This document shows positions 1-9,439 of a DNA stretch of 64,000 nucleotides, piece after piece. Position numbers and translations under genes: made by a program. Under the pieces are notes generated by a model. It was not told the DNA's origin. It did no database searches and saw nothing but the letters and a program-made list of their open reading frames with translations. Positions within the stretch are counted from its first letter, which is position 1, and every line of letters begins with the position of its first letter. Origin of the DNA: Pseudomonas lutea (GTDB lineage Bacteria > Pseudomonadota > Gammaproteobacteria > Pseudomonadales > Pseudomonadaceae); assembly GCF_000759445.1 (NCBI RefSeq), contig NZ_JRMB01000001.1, positions 124,001 through 188,000 on the forward strand, given 5' to 3'.

Positions 1-243
1 TTGGGCTACACCGAATTCGGTGACGGCACAGGGACTACGTTAAAAATGGCCTACAACGGGGATCTGGACCGTACCTACCTCAAGGACCTAGATGAGGATA
101 GCCAAGGCCACAGATTCGAAATTGCTTTGGCCGGTAACTGGCTCGATGTCTTGAACGAAGACAACATGGTATTCGCGCCCGTAGTGCCAGTGGAAGTGGT
201 GGGGGCGGCGGCCACGCTGGACCCGAGCCATTACATTGCCTGA
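1..243 (+). CDS. C-terminal part of an unrecognised protein (cut by window edge)
   Basis: The frame is open from the first base to a TGA at 241-243, giving 80 visible codons. The true start lies upstream of the window, since no ribosome binding site can be seen. The fragment is acidic, has no signal or membrane segment, and ends ...LDPSHYIA. I do not recognise the family. It is followed by an integrase stub and small accessory genes, a setting often seen at the ends of toxin or phage-derived loci, but nothing in the fragment itself shows a function. Confidence 0.5.
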   Translation: MGYTEFGDGTGTTLKMAYNGDLDRTYLKDLDEDSQGHRFEIALAGNWLDVLNEDNMVFAPVVPVEVVGAAATLDPSHYIA

Positions 244-526
244 TTGAGCACTGCTTCACTTGCACTGCGCCGCTTTGAGGCGGCGTGGTGCATTTCAAAT
301 TTCGCTGACCGCTAGGCCTGTTAGGGCTCAAGCCTCCAGCAAACTCTCGTTAATAGGTTGGTGGCTGCTGCCAGGATTTGCGTCGAGGAAGACATGGAGT
401 AGCTTTTTTAGCAAGGTAGGATAGGACATTGGGCCGACTGCTAGCCAAAGCGATAGGCCGCTTCGGGCCGACTGCGGCCCTTCTTGCACAGGGTGATGCT
501 AAACCTCCATCAACGGAGGTAATGAC

Positions 527-679
527 CTGAACGCAAAAACTGCTACCTCGTATCACCCCTGGAATAAAGGCAAGCTGGTTGGTCAAAAATCACCGCTCCG
601 CTTGCGCGACATCTGGGGCATCAGAATCAGCCTGCTAGGATGTTGTTTTCCAGCGCCAATCTGGGGTACCCATGTATAA
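527..679 (+). pseudogene. N-terminal remnant of a tyrosine-type site-specific integrase
   Basis: Read from a CTG at 527, about 35 codons give TATSYHPWNKGKLVGQK, then SPLRLRDIWGIRI. This matches, from memory, the N-terminus of a Pseudomonas/Rhizobium tyrosine-recombinase family (PWNKGKLxGQKxPLKxxxIWAIR). A good ribosome binding site (GGAGGT, 515-520) sits 6 bases before the CTG, so CTG probably replaces the ancestral ATG. After about base 631 the homology stops; the frame runs on to TAA at 677-679, overlapping the start of the next gene. The catalytic domain is missing. It looks like the leftover end of a mobile element; the boundary near 631 may be a deletion junction. Confidence 0.6.
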
Positions 680-1049
680 GATCCCAGGACTGGATGACGC
701 TTCTCGCGCCAAAGTTGCAAAGCTTTTAGATGCGGGTGAGCTGGTTCCAGTGATGAATAACACCAAATGGGGTGAGATGATCAACTCGATGATCAGTTGC
801 CCGGAGATGGAGCCCAAGTTTAGGCTACGAAGCGTGTTGGCTCCTCCGGGCCATGTTCTGAAATGGGATGCCGATTGGCACTTCCACATCCATCCGGTCG
901 CTGAAATCGAATGGCTGGAACTCAAGGCGTTGTCGACAGTGTGGTTGGAGACGACCCTTCGCAAGTGCGGTATCAGATATTCAATTGAGGAGGGTACGCT
1001 CCGTGTGTGGGGTTACATAAAGCGTAATTCACAGCCTGATTGGCGTTGA
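672..1049 (+). CDS. DUF6678-like protein
   Basis: A 125-residue cytoplasmic protein with no signal peptide or membrane segment. The motif NNTKWGEMINSM near residues 28-39, followed by DADWHFHIHP and EIEWLEL, resembles what I recall of the DUF6678 family. Those proteins are about this size and are scattered in accessory regions, sometimes beside toxin genes; their function is unknown. The start ATG at 672 is preceded by GGGGT five bases upstream. It overlaps the end of the integrase remnant frame by a few bases and stands alone on its strand. Confidence 0.6.
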   Translation: MYKIPGLDDASRAKVAKLLDAGELVPVMNNTKWGEMINSMISCPEMEPKFRLRSVLAPPGHVLKWDADWHFHIHPVAEIEWLELKALSTVWLETTLRKCGIRYSIEEGTLRVWGYIKRNSQPDWR

Positions 1050-1186
1050 CAGGTCCATGCCTCGGTATTCTGAGAATGACAGCTTTCGACCCCTGGCTGC
1101 CCTGCCTAGAGGGCTACAAGCGGCCAAAAGCGGTATTCGATACCCTGCCGTCCAGCAGAAAAGCCAAGCCTCTCCATCTGTGAAAG

Positions 1187-1570
1187 CTAGCCTCTAAGGG
1201 TGCGCATTATTTCCTCGACCACCGGCTTCGTGTATTTATCGCTGGGGTCAGTCTCCGGCGGGTCGTTACTGCGGAACCATTCACCTTGATCGAATGCTTG
1301 GCAAAGCGAGAACGCGGGCTGGGGCATGTCGTTAGTCATACCGACTTCAACAACAGCATTTATGATCCCGTTCATAACGCCGTCGCAAAAATCATAGAGC
1401 AGATATCCTTGTAAATAGCCTTCCGCAACCGCAATGGACAGCTCGTTCAGTACATCATGCGGTGCAACGCCGAAGCGTTCGCAGATGGGAATAAGATCAC
1501 CCAACGTCAAGCCGTACGCTTCCGCTTTCACGGACAGTTCCCTGAGTTCGATTTTCGGTAACACCATCAT
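1187..1570 (-). CDS. Small acidic hypothetical protein
   Basis: A 127-residue protein, mostly helical in appearance and clearly acidic, with no signal peptide. The C-terminal part runs FSLCQAFDQGEWFRSNDPP and then DPSDKYTKPVVEEIM. I have seen the 'DxGEWFxS...DPxxKYTxPxxxxI' pattern in uncharacterised proteobacterial small proteins near polymorphic toxins, which would suit an immunity protein, but I cannot name the family. Start is one of two adjacent ATGs (1570 or 1567); TAGG lies directly before them. It converges with the DUF6678-like gene and is followed upstream by a frameshifted small gene on the same strand. Confidence 0.55.
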   Translation of the reverse strand: MMVLPKIELRELSVKAEAYGLTLGDLIPICERFGVAPHDVLNELSIAVAEGYLQGYLLYDFCDGVMNGIINAVVEVGMTNDMPQPAFSLCQAFDQGEWFRSNDPPETDPSDKYTKPVVEEIMRTLRG

Positions 1571-1738
1571 CCTAAGCTTCTCCGGTCAGGTGTGAAGGTA
1601 GCACTTACAGATGGCTGCACAGCGCTACCACGGGAAGAACTGTCTGAAGGCTTATGTCTATGAGGTTTGGAGAGCGATAGCAGAGGGCAAGGGTGTGCCA
1701 TCGCTCGTAGCGAACCAATTCTTTTCAGGCGTTCAGCA

Positions 1739-1908
1739 CTAGATTTCCGACCGTACGAATGGCAGATCCTCAGCGAATAGCGAAACTTTCAATGTGTTAT
1801 CAGAATCCCGGCCCAAAGCCTCGGCGCATATTTGATGGTGGCGTTAATAAGCTCTAGTCCCAGGCCATCACGGATCACGTCCGAGGCAATCAGAATCCGA
1901 TATTCCAT
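1739..1908 (-). pseudogene. Frameshifted small gene, unknown function
   Basis: From ATG at 1908 the reading begins MEYRILIASDVIRDGLGLEL and stays plausible to about 1840, then runs into a stop. In the next frame the same region continues as AEALGRDSDNTLKVSLFAE, then DLPFVRSEI, to a TAG at 1739-1741. Joined by a single-base frameshift near 1825-1840, the two halves make one protein of about 56 residues. The 'RDGLGLEL...FAEDLP' layout resembles small hypothetical proteins found in toxin-immunity neighbourhoods. Initiation signal is weak. It supports the view that this end of the window is decaying accessory DNA. Confidence 0.4.
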
Positions 1909-2879
1909 GTCTCATTCTTGTGTTTGAACGTAACCGGCCAGCTAAACGCCGATACGGGTATCGTGCATCTACTTGCATCATCGCAATGATGGCCTCTAGC
2001 CGACAACCGCTCCTGCGCAATATGTGTGTGTGGAGTATCCGAAAGGATCCCTTTCGAGATCATATGGACGGCAACGGACTAGAGGGATCGGCGGGGAGGG
2101 CTTCTTTCGACCCGATGCAATTACTCGGGATGAGCACATGGGTTGCAGGGCGAGTACCAGTGGAGAGCTCATGCCTCGGACGACCTAAGCCAAGATAGTT
2201 CTGTTGGCCTCCGAGGACAAGCTGGTCGCTGCGTTGCCGCAGGGGCTCGCCCGCCAGCCACAAGTCCAGCGATTATCGACAGCGCTACGGAAAGTTGCGC
2301 GAACATAATAACTTCGCCAGCTGATCCTTTAGCGTCCGTGCGTTTAACGCCCATAAACGCTGATAACGTAAGTAGGTGGCATAGCGATACAAGGACGATA
2401 GCCCATACAGCAATAATGATCCCTCAAAGCGCCCCATCGTTTTAGGGGGCCGACATACCTTCCCAAGTACCACGACTGCGCCGTCAGGCTTACTCAGCGC
2501 TTCACACTGGTCAAAAATGGTGCTATGGCATGGCTAAGTAGTGGCTCGACCAGAGTTTCATAATTCATTACCTGAATATCTCCCTGACATGCGTTTCGCT
2601 TGGATTGGTAACTGTCTCCGCCGGGCAAGACTCCTGCGGAGGGCACACTACGGCCTTTTTGACGAAGTAACTAAAAGGCCACTATTCCGCAATGCGCTTT
2701 AGTTGTGCCGGAAACGCTAGAGATGCCTCACAACAGTGCCCTTTTCCCTGATAAGCCCCGTTTTTTGCTGCAGTAAGCTTTGTATCAGTTTTGAAACAAA
2801 TTAGTTGCCATCCCGTTCCGGGCGGACTATTTTCTTACGGCGCTCAATAGGGAGCTATCAAATAAAAAGGTGTGCAGGG
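1909..2879. other. Gene-free stretch before the autotransporter pair
   Basis: No open frame here has a ribosome binding site together with recognisable protein character. Two inverted repeats are visible: CTCCGC...GCGGAG around 2618-2643, and GGCCTTTT (2652-2659) with AAAAGGCC (2673-2680). The last 120 bases are AT-richer and should hold the promoter of the first autotransporter. The rest looks like decayed accessory DNA. Confidence 0.5.
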
Positions 2880-5800
2880 ATGCGAAGGTTCAAGCCGTCC
2901 AGTGCTGTCCGTTATTCCGTTAAACCCGTAACCACGACCGCACTTTGCGCGTTGTCTTTTACCTTTGGCTGCTCGGCTTACGCCGACTACGCAGAACAGG
3001 GGAAGTTGGGCGACGCGGCCAGTTGGCGCTCGCAAGAATTTCAGAGCGACTGGGGATTGGGCCGTATCCAGGCTGACCAGGCCTATGCTGCCGGTATCAC
3101 CGGCAACGGCGTAAAAATCGGCGCGATGGACTCGGGATTCGACCCCTCTCATCCCGAAGCCAGCCCATCCCGCTACCATGCGGTAACGGCCAATGGCACC
3201 TATGTGGATGGTTCGCCCTTTAGCGTCACGGGTGCTATCAACCCTAATAACGACACCCACGGCACGCACGTGACCGGGACCATGGGCGCGGCCCGTGATG
3301 GCGTTGGCATGCATGGCGTGGCATACAACGCGCAAATCTATGTGGCCAACACTAACCAGAGCGATAGCTTCCTGTTTGGCCCGAGCCCGGACCCCAAGTA
3401 CTTCAAGGCAGCCTATGGCGCATTGGCTGATGCCGGCGTGCGGGCGATCAACAACAGTTGGGGTAGCCAGCCGCCGGATGTGACCTACGCGACTTTGGGC
3501 GGGGTGCAGGCCGCCTACGCCCAGCATTACAACCGGGGCACCTGGCTGGATGAAGCGGCTAACGTGGCGCGCAGGGGCGTGATCAATGTCTTCAGTGCTG
3601 GCAATACCGGCTATGCCAACGCCAGTGTGCGTTCTGCGCTGCCGTATTTCGAGCCTGACCTGGAAGGCCACTGGCTGGCGGTTTCTGGACTGGATAGCTC
3701 CAACGCCCAGCGCTACAACCAATGCGGCCTTGCCAAATACTGGTGCATCACCACACCGGGGAGGCTGATCAACAGCACCGTGCCTGGCGGCGGTTATGCG
3801 CTCAAGTCCGGTACGTCCATGGCCGCGCCCCACGCCACGGGCGCATTGGCGCTGGTGATGGAGCGCTACCCCTACATGAACAACGAGCAGGCTTTGCAGG
3901 TGCTGCTCACCACCGCGACCCAACTCGATGGTTCGGTCACCCAGGCCCCCAATGGCGCTGTGGGCTGGGGTGTCGTCAACCTGGAGCGGGCGATGCGCGG
4001 CCCCGGCCAGTTGCTGGGGACCTTCGACGCCACCCTGGGCGCCGGCCAAACCGATGTCTGGAGCAACGATATTTCTGATCGGGCGTTGATTCAGCGTCAG
4101 TCCGAGGACACCGCTGAACAGGCTGCCTGGCAGCAAACCCTGGTCAGCAGAGGTTGGCAGAACGGCGTGGCCAGCACCGCCAGCCAACAGGACCAAACCG
4201 ACTATGCCGTGGGCACCGCCCGTGCTGCGGCAGCGGCTCAGCGCCAGTACCAGGGAAGCCTGATCAAGTCCGGCGCGGGGCGGTTGATCCTTGAAGGGAC
4301 CAACACCTATCGCGGCGATACCCAGGTCAACGGTGGTGTGCTGTCGGTCAATGGCTCCCTCGCGTCTGCCGTGCAGGTCAATGTCGGTGGCACCTTGGGC
4401 GGCAATGGCCAGGTCGGTAACCTCACGGCGATGAGCGGCGGGCAGGTTGCGCCGGGTAACTCCATCGGCACCTTGCGGGTGAACGGTGACGTGACGCTCG
4501 CGCCGGGCTCAACCTATGCGGTGGAGCTTTCGCCAACGGCCAGTGACCGCATTGTGGCCAGCGGCAGTGCCACGGTGTCGGGCGCCAACATGGCCCTGGC
4601 GCTGGACCCGACGCCGCCGGCCTTGAACGCCACGCCTGGCCAAACCCTGGTTGGCCGCCAGTACAACGTGTTGCAAGCTGCCAATGGTGTGAGCGGGCAG
4701 TTCGCTGCGGTCACCGCCAACTACGCGTTCCTCGGTGGCCGGCTGGATTACGCCGCTAACAGTATTGCGCTGAATATCGAGCGCACGGCGGCGTTCGACA
4801 GCGTGGCGCAAACCCCTAATCAGGCAGCAGTGGCCTCGGCCGCCGAGCAATTGGGGGCGGGCAACGCGGTGTATGAAAACCTGCTGCTCGCGCCAAATGC
4901 CGCCTCGGCTAGGGACAGTTTCCAGCAGCTGTCGGGCGAGATCTACCCGGCAGTCGCCACCCAGTTGATCAACGACAGCCGCTATGTACGTGATGCCGTT
5001 GGCGAGCGTCTGGGGACCAGCGTGTTCGGTGCCGATGCCAATACCGCGGCGCAAGACAACGTGTGGGTCAAGGCCTTGGGCGCATGGGGCAAAACAGACT
5101 CCCGTGGTGATACGGCTGGCTATACCTCGTCCATCAGCGGTGTGCTGGCGGGTGTCGATGGCGACGTAGGTGAGTCCACTCGCCTTGGCGTGGTAGGCGG
5201 CTACAGTGACAGCTCGGTCAACATGGGCTCGGGTACGCATTCCCGTGCATCGGTAGACAGCTACCATCTGGGTGCCTACATGGGTCATGAGATCGGCGCT
5301 TGGCGCTTGACCCTCGGCGGTGCCTACAGCTGGCACCGGATCGATGCCAGACGTGATGTACAGGTTGGCGGCGCCAGTGGTCGGGAGAAAACCAGGCACG
5401 ATGCGCAAACCGCACAGGTATTCACCGAAGCGGCGTACCGTATTCAGCTGCAGGCCGCTGTGCTTGAGCCCTTCGCCAACCTGGCCTATGTACACCTGGG
5501 CACTGACAGCTTCACCGAGAAGGGAGATGCCGCAGCGCTTGCATCCGGCAGCGATACCCGTGAAGCCGCGCTCGGCACGCTGGGTGTACGGGCGCTTAAA
5601 ACCATCGCAATCACTGATCGTCAAAAGCTGGACCTCTCCGGCAGCCTGGGCTGGCAGCACAACCTGAGCGATATCGACTCGGAGCAGCACATGGCTTTTG
5701 CGGCAGGCGGCAGTAGCTTTGGCATCGAGAGCTCGCCCCTGGTGCGTGACGCGGCCCTGGTGGGCGCCCATGCCCGCATGGCTCTGAGCCGTGAGGCCAG

Positions 5801-5882
5801 CGTTAGCCTGGACTACAACGGCCAACTGGCCAGCCGTGAAAAAAGCCACGGCATCGGCTTGAGTTTTAACTGGCAGTTCTAA
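2880..5882 (+). CDS. Subtilisin-like serine protease autotransporter (copy 1)
   Basis: A 1000-residue type Va secreted protease. An extended signal peptide (about residues 1-37, ending ...GCSAYA) leads into an S8 subtilase domain with catalytic Asp84 (MDSGFDP), His127 (DTHGTHVTG) and Ser313 (SGTSMAAPH). A passenger repeat lies near 464-496 (GAGRLILEGTNTYRGD), followed by a beta-helical stretch. The C-terminal autotransporter barrel spans about 727-1000 and ends in WQF, the terminal aromatic expected for outer-membrane insertion. Start: ATG at 2880 has AAAAAGG nine bases upstream; an upstream in-frame TTG at 2805 would spoil the signal peptide. The next gene is a close paralogue. Related proteins include the Serratia Ssp and Pseudomonas EprS/Psp types. 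Confidence 0.9.
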   Translation: MRRFKPSSAVRYSVKPVTTTALCALSFTFGCSAYADYAEQGKLGDAASWRSQEFQSDWGLGRIQADQAYAAGITGNGVKIGAMDSGFDPSHPEASPSRYHAVTANGTYVDGSPFSVTGAINPNNDTHGTHVTGTMGAARDGVGMHGVAYNAQIYVANTNQSDSFLFGPSPDPKYFKAAYGALADAGVRAINNSWGSQPPDVTYATLGGVQAAYAQHYNRGTWLDEAANVARRGVINVFSAGNTGYANASVRSALPYFEPDLEGHWLAVSGLDSSNAQRYNQCGLAKYWCITTPGRLINSTVPGGGYALKSGTSMAAPHATGALALVMERYPYMNNEQALQVLLTTATQLDGSVTQAPNGAVGWGVVNLERAMRGPGQLLGTFDATLGAGQTDVWSNDISDRALIQRQSEDTAEQAAWQQTLVSRGWQNGVASTASQQDQTDYAVGTARAAAAAQRQYQGSLIKSGAGRLILEGTNTYRGDTQVNGGVLSVNGSLASAVQVNVGGTLGGNGQVGNLTAMSGGQVAPGNSIGTLRVNGDVTLAPGSTYAVELSPTASDRIVASGSATVSGANMALALDPTPPALNATPGQTLVGRQYNVLQAANGVSGQFAAVTANYAFLGGRLDYAANSIALNIERTAAFDSVAQTPNQAAVASAAEQLGAGNAVYENLLLAPNAASARDSFQQLSGEIYPAVATQLINDSRYVRDAVGERLGTSVFGADANTAAQDNVWVKALGAWGKTDSRGDTAGYTSSISGVLAGVDGDVGESTRLGVVGGYSDSSVNMGSGTHSRASVDSYHLGAYMGHEIGAWRLTLGGAYSWHRIDARRDVQVGGASGREKTRHDAQTAQVFTEAAYRIQLQAAVLEPFANLAYVHLGTDSFTEKGDAAALASGSDTREAALGTLGVRALKTIAITDRQKLDLSGSLGWQHNLSDIDSEQHMAFAAGGSSFGIESSPLVRDAALVGAHARMALSREASVSLDYNGQLASREKSHGIGLSFNWQF

Positions 5883-5890
5883 ACAAAAAG

Positions 5891-5920
5891 CGGCAGGGCG
5901 AACCAGGATTTCGCCCGCCG
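5891..5920 (+). terminator. Hairpin between the two autotransporter genes
   Basis: CGGC, a bulged A, and GGGCGAA pair with TTCGCCC and GCCG around a 7-base loop, nine bases after the stop codon of copy 1. No T-run follows, so it may act as a partial terminator or as an mRNA-stabilising hairpin within the pair. Confidence 0.4.
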
Positions 5921-6033
5921 ATTGCCTGACGCTAAAGGTTCCAATCTACCCATTGTTGGAAAAAGAACCACGCGGATGCCAAGGCGGCATTCGCGCGGGG
6001 TTTCGTGTGCGCTAACTAAGGACAGTTATATTG

Positions 6034-9000
6034 ATGAAAAAGCCATCCACCACTCGACAGGTTGCTGTCAGCTCCATTCGCCACGCTATTAGGCAAGCCA
6101 ATCGCGTTTCTTGCGGCGCCCTGGCCTGTTACTTGAGCACCCTCGGCGTAGCTCAGGCTGCGCCTTACGCCGAAGCCGGTCAGGCCGGGAATGCCGCCAG
6201 TTGGCGCAGCCCGGAGTTCACTGCCCAATGGGGGCTGGGCGCGATCAACGCCGACCAGGCTTACGCGGCCGGTTACACCGGCAAGGGCGTAAAGTTGGGG
6301 ATTTTCGATCAGCCGGTGTACGCACCTCACCCGGAATTTGCCAGCCCGGATAAAGTGATCAACCTGGTAACCAGTGGCATTCGCGAATATACCGACCCTT
6401 ATATTCCGGTAAAGGCCGGCGACGCCTTTCGTTACGATGGCGCGCCCACCCCTGACTCCAACGGCCGGTTGGGCAACCACGGCACCCACGTAGGTGGCAT
6501 CGCTGGCGGCAACCGAGACGGCGGACCCATGCACGGCGTGGCCTTCAACGCCCAGATCATCAGCGCCGACAACGGCGACCCAGGCCCGGAAGACGGCATT
6601 GTGCTGGGCAACGACGGCGCGGTTTACCAGGCTGGCTGGAACGCCTTGGTCAATAGTGGCGCGCGCCTCATCAATAACAGCTGGGGCATTGGTATTACCG
6701 AGCGCTTTGCCCAAGGCGGTCGCGACCCGGCCTTTGCGCACTTTACCGTGCAGGATGCGCAGCTGCAGTTCGATCAGATCCGACAGATCCTCGGCACTCG
6801 CCCGGGGGGCGCTTACCAGGGCGCCATCGATGCCGCGCGCAGCGGCGTGGTCACCATTTTCGCCGCAGGCAACGACTACAACCTGAACAACCCGGACGCC
6901 ATGGCCGGGCTGGGGTATTTCGTGCCAGAGATCGCCCCCAACTGGCTGACCGTTGCTGCGTTGCAGCAAAACCCCAACGCCACGACCGCCGGCGCCACGC
7001 CTTATATTTTGAGCACCTTTTCTTCTCGCTGCGGCTACACGGCCAGCTTCTGCGTGTCGGCACCCGGTACGCGGATCTACAGCTCCGTGCTCAACGGCAC
7101 CAGTTTGCAAGACCTCACCGTGGGCTGGGCCAACAAAAACGGTACCTCCATGGCCGCGCCCCATGTGGCGGGCAGCATGGCGGTACTGATGGAGCGTTTC
7201 CCCTACATGACCGGCGCACAGGTGGCCGACGTGTTGAAAACCACCGCCACCGACCTCGGCGCGCCTGGCGTGGACGCGCTCTATGGCTGGGGCATGATCA
7301 ATCTGGGCAAGGCCGTCAACGGCCCGAGCATGTTCGTCACCGAGGCGGATATTCCTGCCGAGTTTCGTATCAGCGGCGCCTATGGCGACAGCCAGTTCGT
7401 CGTCAACCTGCCAGGCATAGGCGCAGTGGTCGATGCGGGTAAACCGACCCAGCGCACCTGCAGCGGGCCACAATGCGGGCGGGACGTATGGAGCAATGAC
7501 ATATCCGGGCATGGCGGCTTGACCAAGCTGGGCATCGGGACCTTGGTGCTGACCGGCGCCAACACCTACAGCGGCCCAACCCTGATCAATCAAGGGCGCC
7601 TGGCGGTCAATGGTTCGCTGGCCTCGGCGGTGACCATTAACGACACCGGCATACTGGGCGGCAACGGCCGGGTCGCGTCCCTCACCGCCAACCGTGGCGG
7701 TACGGTAGCGCCGGGCAATTCCGTAGGCACCTTAAACGTGGCGGGGGACCTTAACCTGGCGCCCGGCGCTGTGTATGCGGTGGAGTTGTCGCCCACCGGC
7801 AGCGACCGCATCATCGCCGGCGGGCAGGCGACGGTGAGCGGTGCGACCATGGCCGTCTCGCTGGAAAACGGCGCCGGCTTCACCACAGGCGAGGTCAACA
7901 GCCTGGTCGGCCGACAGTTCAGCGTGCTGCAAGCCGCTGGCGGCGTGCAGGGCCAGTTTGGGTCCGTGCTGGACAACTACGCTTTTCTGGATGGGAGTCT
8001 CGCCTACGGCGGTACGGGCGTTGCGTTGGCCCTGGAGCGCAACGCGGACAGCTTCGCCAGCGCCGCGCAAACCGCTAACCAGGCCAACGTAGCGGCTGCC
8101 GCCGAGCAACTAGGAGGCGGTAACGCGGTGTATGAAGAGCTGCTGCTGAGCCCTGATGCTGCTACGGCTCGGCGGGCCTACACCCAGTTGTCCGGCGAAG
8201 TACATCCGGCCATTGCCACTCAGTTGATCAATGACAGCCGCCAGGTACGCGATGCCGTGGGTGATCGCCTGCGCGTCGAAGGGCTGTACGACCAGCCTGC
8301 GGCGGGTGTTGAAGCAAACAACTGGTGGGTGAAAGGCCTGGGCGCGTGGGGCAAGAACGCCGGCAGCAGCGACAGCGCCAGTTCTACCTCATCACTGGGC
8401 GGTCTGCTCGCCGGTGTCGACGGCTTGGTGGCTGAGCATACCCGGCTGGGCGCCATGGTCGGTTACAGCGATACCTCATTGGGCATGGGCGACGATACCC
8501 ACTCGCGGGCTTCAGCCGACAGCTACCATTTGGGTGCCTACATCGGCCATGAAGAAGGTGCGTTGCGCCTCACCGCTGGCGCGTCCCATAGCTGGCACCG
8601 CATCGACGTCAAGCGTGACCTGCAGTTGGGCAGTTTGGCCGACCGGCAGAAGGTCAAGCGCGATGCGCAATCGACCCAGGTATTCACCGAAGCCGCTTAT
8701 CGTCTCAACCTGCAACGCCTGGCGTTGGAACCCTTCGCTAACTTGGCCTACGTGCACTTCGATAGCGACAGCTTCACCGAAAAAGGGGGTTCCACGGCGC
8801 TCAAGGGGAGCGACGACACCCGCGACACCGTGCTCTCCACCCTTGGCGCACGCGCCGGTAGCCGTTTCAATCTGAACGACACTCAGAAGCTGGATGTGTC
8901 CGGTACCCTGGGTTGGCAGCATAACCTGAGCGATACCTCGGCCGAGCAGCATCTGGCCTTTGCCAGCGGTGCGAATACCTTTGCCGTGCAAAGCGTGTCG

Positions 9001-9144
9001 ATGGACCGGGACGCTGCCGTCGTGGGCGCCCGCGCCAGCCTTGCCTTGAGCAGGGATGCGCGGATCAATCTGGACTACAACGGCCTGTTGGGTGCCCGGG
9101 ATAAAACCCACGGGGTAGGGCTGTCGCTGGATTGGCAGTTCTAA
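6034..9144 (+). CDS. Subtilisin-like serine protease autotransporter (copy 2)
   Basis: A 1036-residue paralogue of the preceding gene with the same architecture: signal peptide ending near ...VAQAA, S8 domain with Asp92 (GIFDQPV), His149 (NHGTHVGG) and Ser372 (NGTSMAAPH), passenger repeat (GIGTLVLTGANTYSGP), and barrel from about 762 to the terminal WQF. The protease domain is longer than in copy 1, with an insertion between His and Ser that includes GGRDPAFAHFTVQDAQ, so substrate choice probably differs. ATG at 6034 follows AAGGA (6018-6022); a TTG one codon earlier is less likely. The gap of 151 bases carries a hairpin, so the gene may have its own promoter. Confidence 0.9.
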   Translation: MKKPSTTRQVAVSSIRHAIRQANRVSCGALACYLSTLGVAQAAPYAEAGQAGNAASWRSPEFTAQWGLGAINADQAYAAGYTGKGVKLGIFDQPVYAPHPEFASPDKVINLVTSGIREYTDPYIPVKAGDAFRYDGAPTPDSNGRLGNHGTHVGGIAGGNRDGGPMHGVAFNAQIISADNGDPGPEDGIVLGNDGAVYQAGWNALVNSGARLINNSWGIGITERFAQGGRDPAFAHFTVQDAQLQFDQIRQILGTRPGGAYQGAIDAARSGVVTIFAAGNDYNLNNPDAMAGLGYFVPEIAPNWLTVAALQQNPNATTAGATPYILSTFSSRCGYTASFCVSAPGTRIYSSVLNGTSLQDLTVGWANKNGTSMAAPHVAGSMAVLMERFPYMTGAQVADVLKTTATDLGAPGVDALYGWGMINLGKAVNGPSMFVTEADIPAEFRISGAYGDSQFVVNLPGIGAVVDAGKPTQRTCSGPQCGRDVWSNDISGHGGLTKLGIGTLVLTGANTYSGPTLINQGRLAVNGSLASAVTINDTGILGGNGRVASLTANRGGTVAPGNSVGTLNVAGDLNLAPGAVYAVELSPTGSDRIIAGGQATVSGATMAVSLENGAGFTTGEVNSLVGRQFSVLQAAGGVQGQFGSVLDNYAFLDGSLAYGGTGVALALERNADSFASAAQTANQANVAAAAEQLGGGNAVYEELLLSPDAATARRAYTQLSGEVHPAIATQLINDSRQVRDAVGDRLRVEGLYDQPAAGVEANNWWVKGLGAWGKNAGSSDSASSTSSLGGLLAGVDGLVAEHTRLGAMVGYSDTSLGMGDDTHSRASADSYHLGAYIGHEEGALRLTAGASHSWHRIDVKRDLQLGSLADRQKVKRDAQSTQVFTEAAYRLNLQRLALEPFANLAYVHFDSDSFTEKGGSTALKGSDDTRDTVLSTLGARAGSRFNLNDTQKLDVSGTLGWQHNLSDTSAEQHLAFASGANTFAVQSVSMDRDAAVVGARASLALSRDARINLDYNGLLGARDKTHGVGLSLDWQF

Positions 9145-9167
9145 GCTCTCGCGCCGCCTGAAAGCCT

Positions 9168-9201
9168 GGGCAGGCTTGGGTGCTATCGCCTAAGCCTGCC
9201 C
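9168..9201 (+). terminator. Strong hairpin after autotransporter copy 2
   Basis: GGGCAGGCTT (9168-9177) pairs perfectly with AAGCCTGCCC (9192-9201) around a 14-base loop, 23 bases after the stop codon. No T-run follows, so it is a terminator-like hairpin of uncertain efficiency. Confidence 0.5.
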
Positions 9202-9439
9202 CAGAGGATGCCAACAACGTACTGCGGGCCAGCGAAGCAGCCAGCCCGGCGATCTGGGCATGGAAGGATGTCCGCGTCTGGTCGAAAGCAGCGACTCGCA
9301 AGCGTGTAGAGCATTGGGGCGCTCAGGCTTGGCACAGAGCTAAACGCCACTCAGGTTGGGCGTCATGACCGCGCGACGAGGGCTGAGCAACAGCCGTATC
9401 GTTAGTGGAACCCGCGGGCAGCGACCCAGTCCAAAGTCC

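Noticed and set aside
1920..2473. Short open frames on both strands in the 1.9-2.5 kb stretch, considered as transposase remnants
   Set aside because: No transposase motif could be found in any frame, and no terminal inverted repeats flank the region.
2844..4196. Long open frame (450 codons) on the minus strand opposite autotransporter copy 1, and similar ones opposite copy 2, fadJ and other genes
   Set aside because: They are mirror frames of GC-rich genes with strong third-position bias. They have His/Gly/Val-rich composition, no ribosome binding site and no family resemblance.
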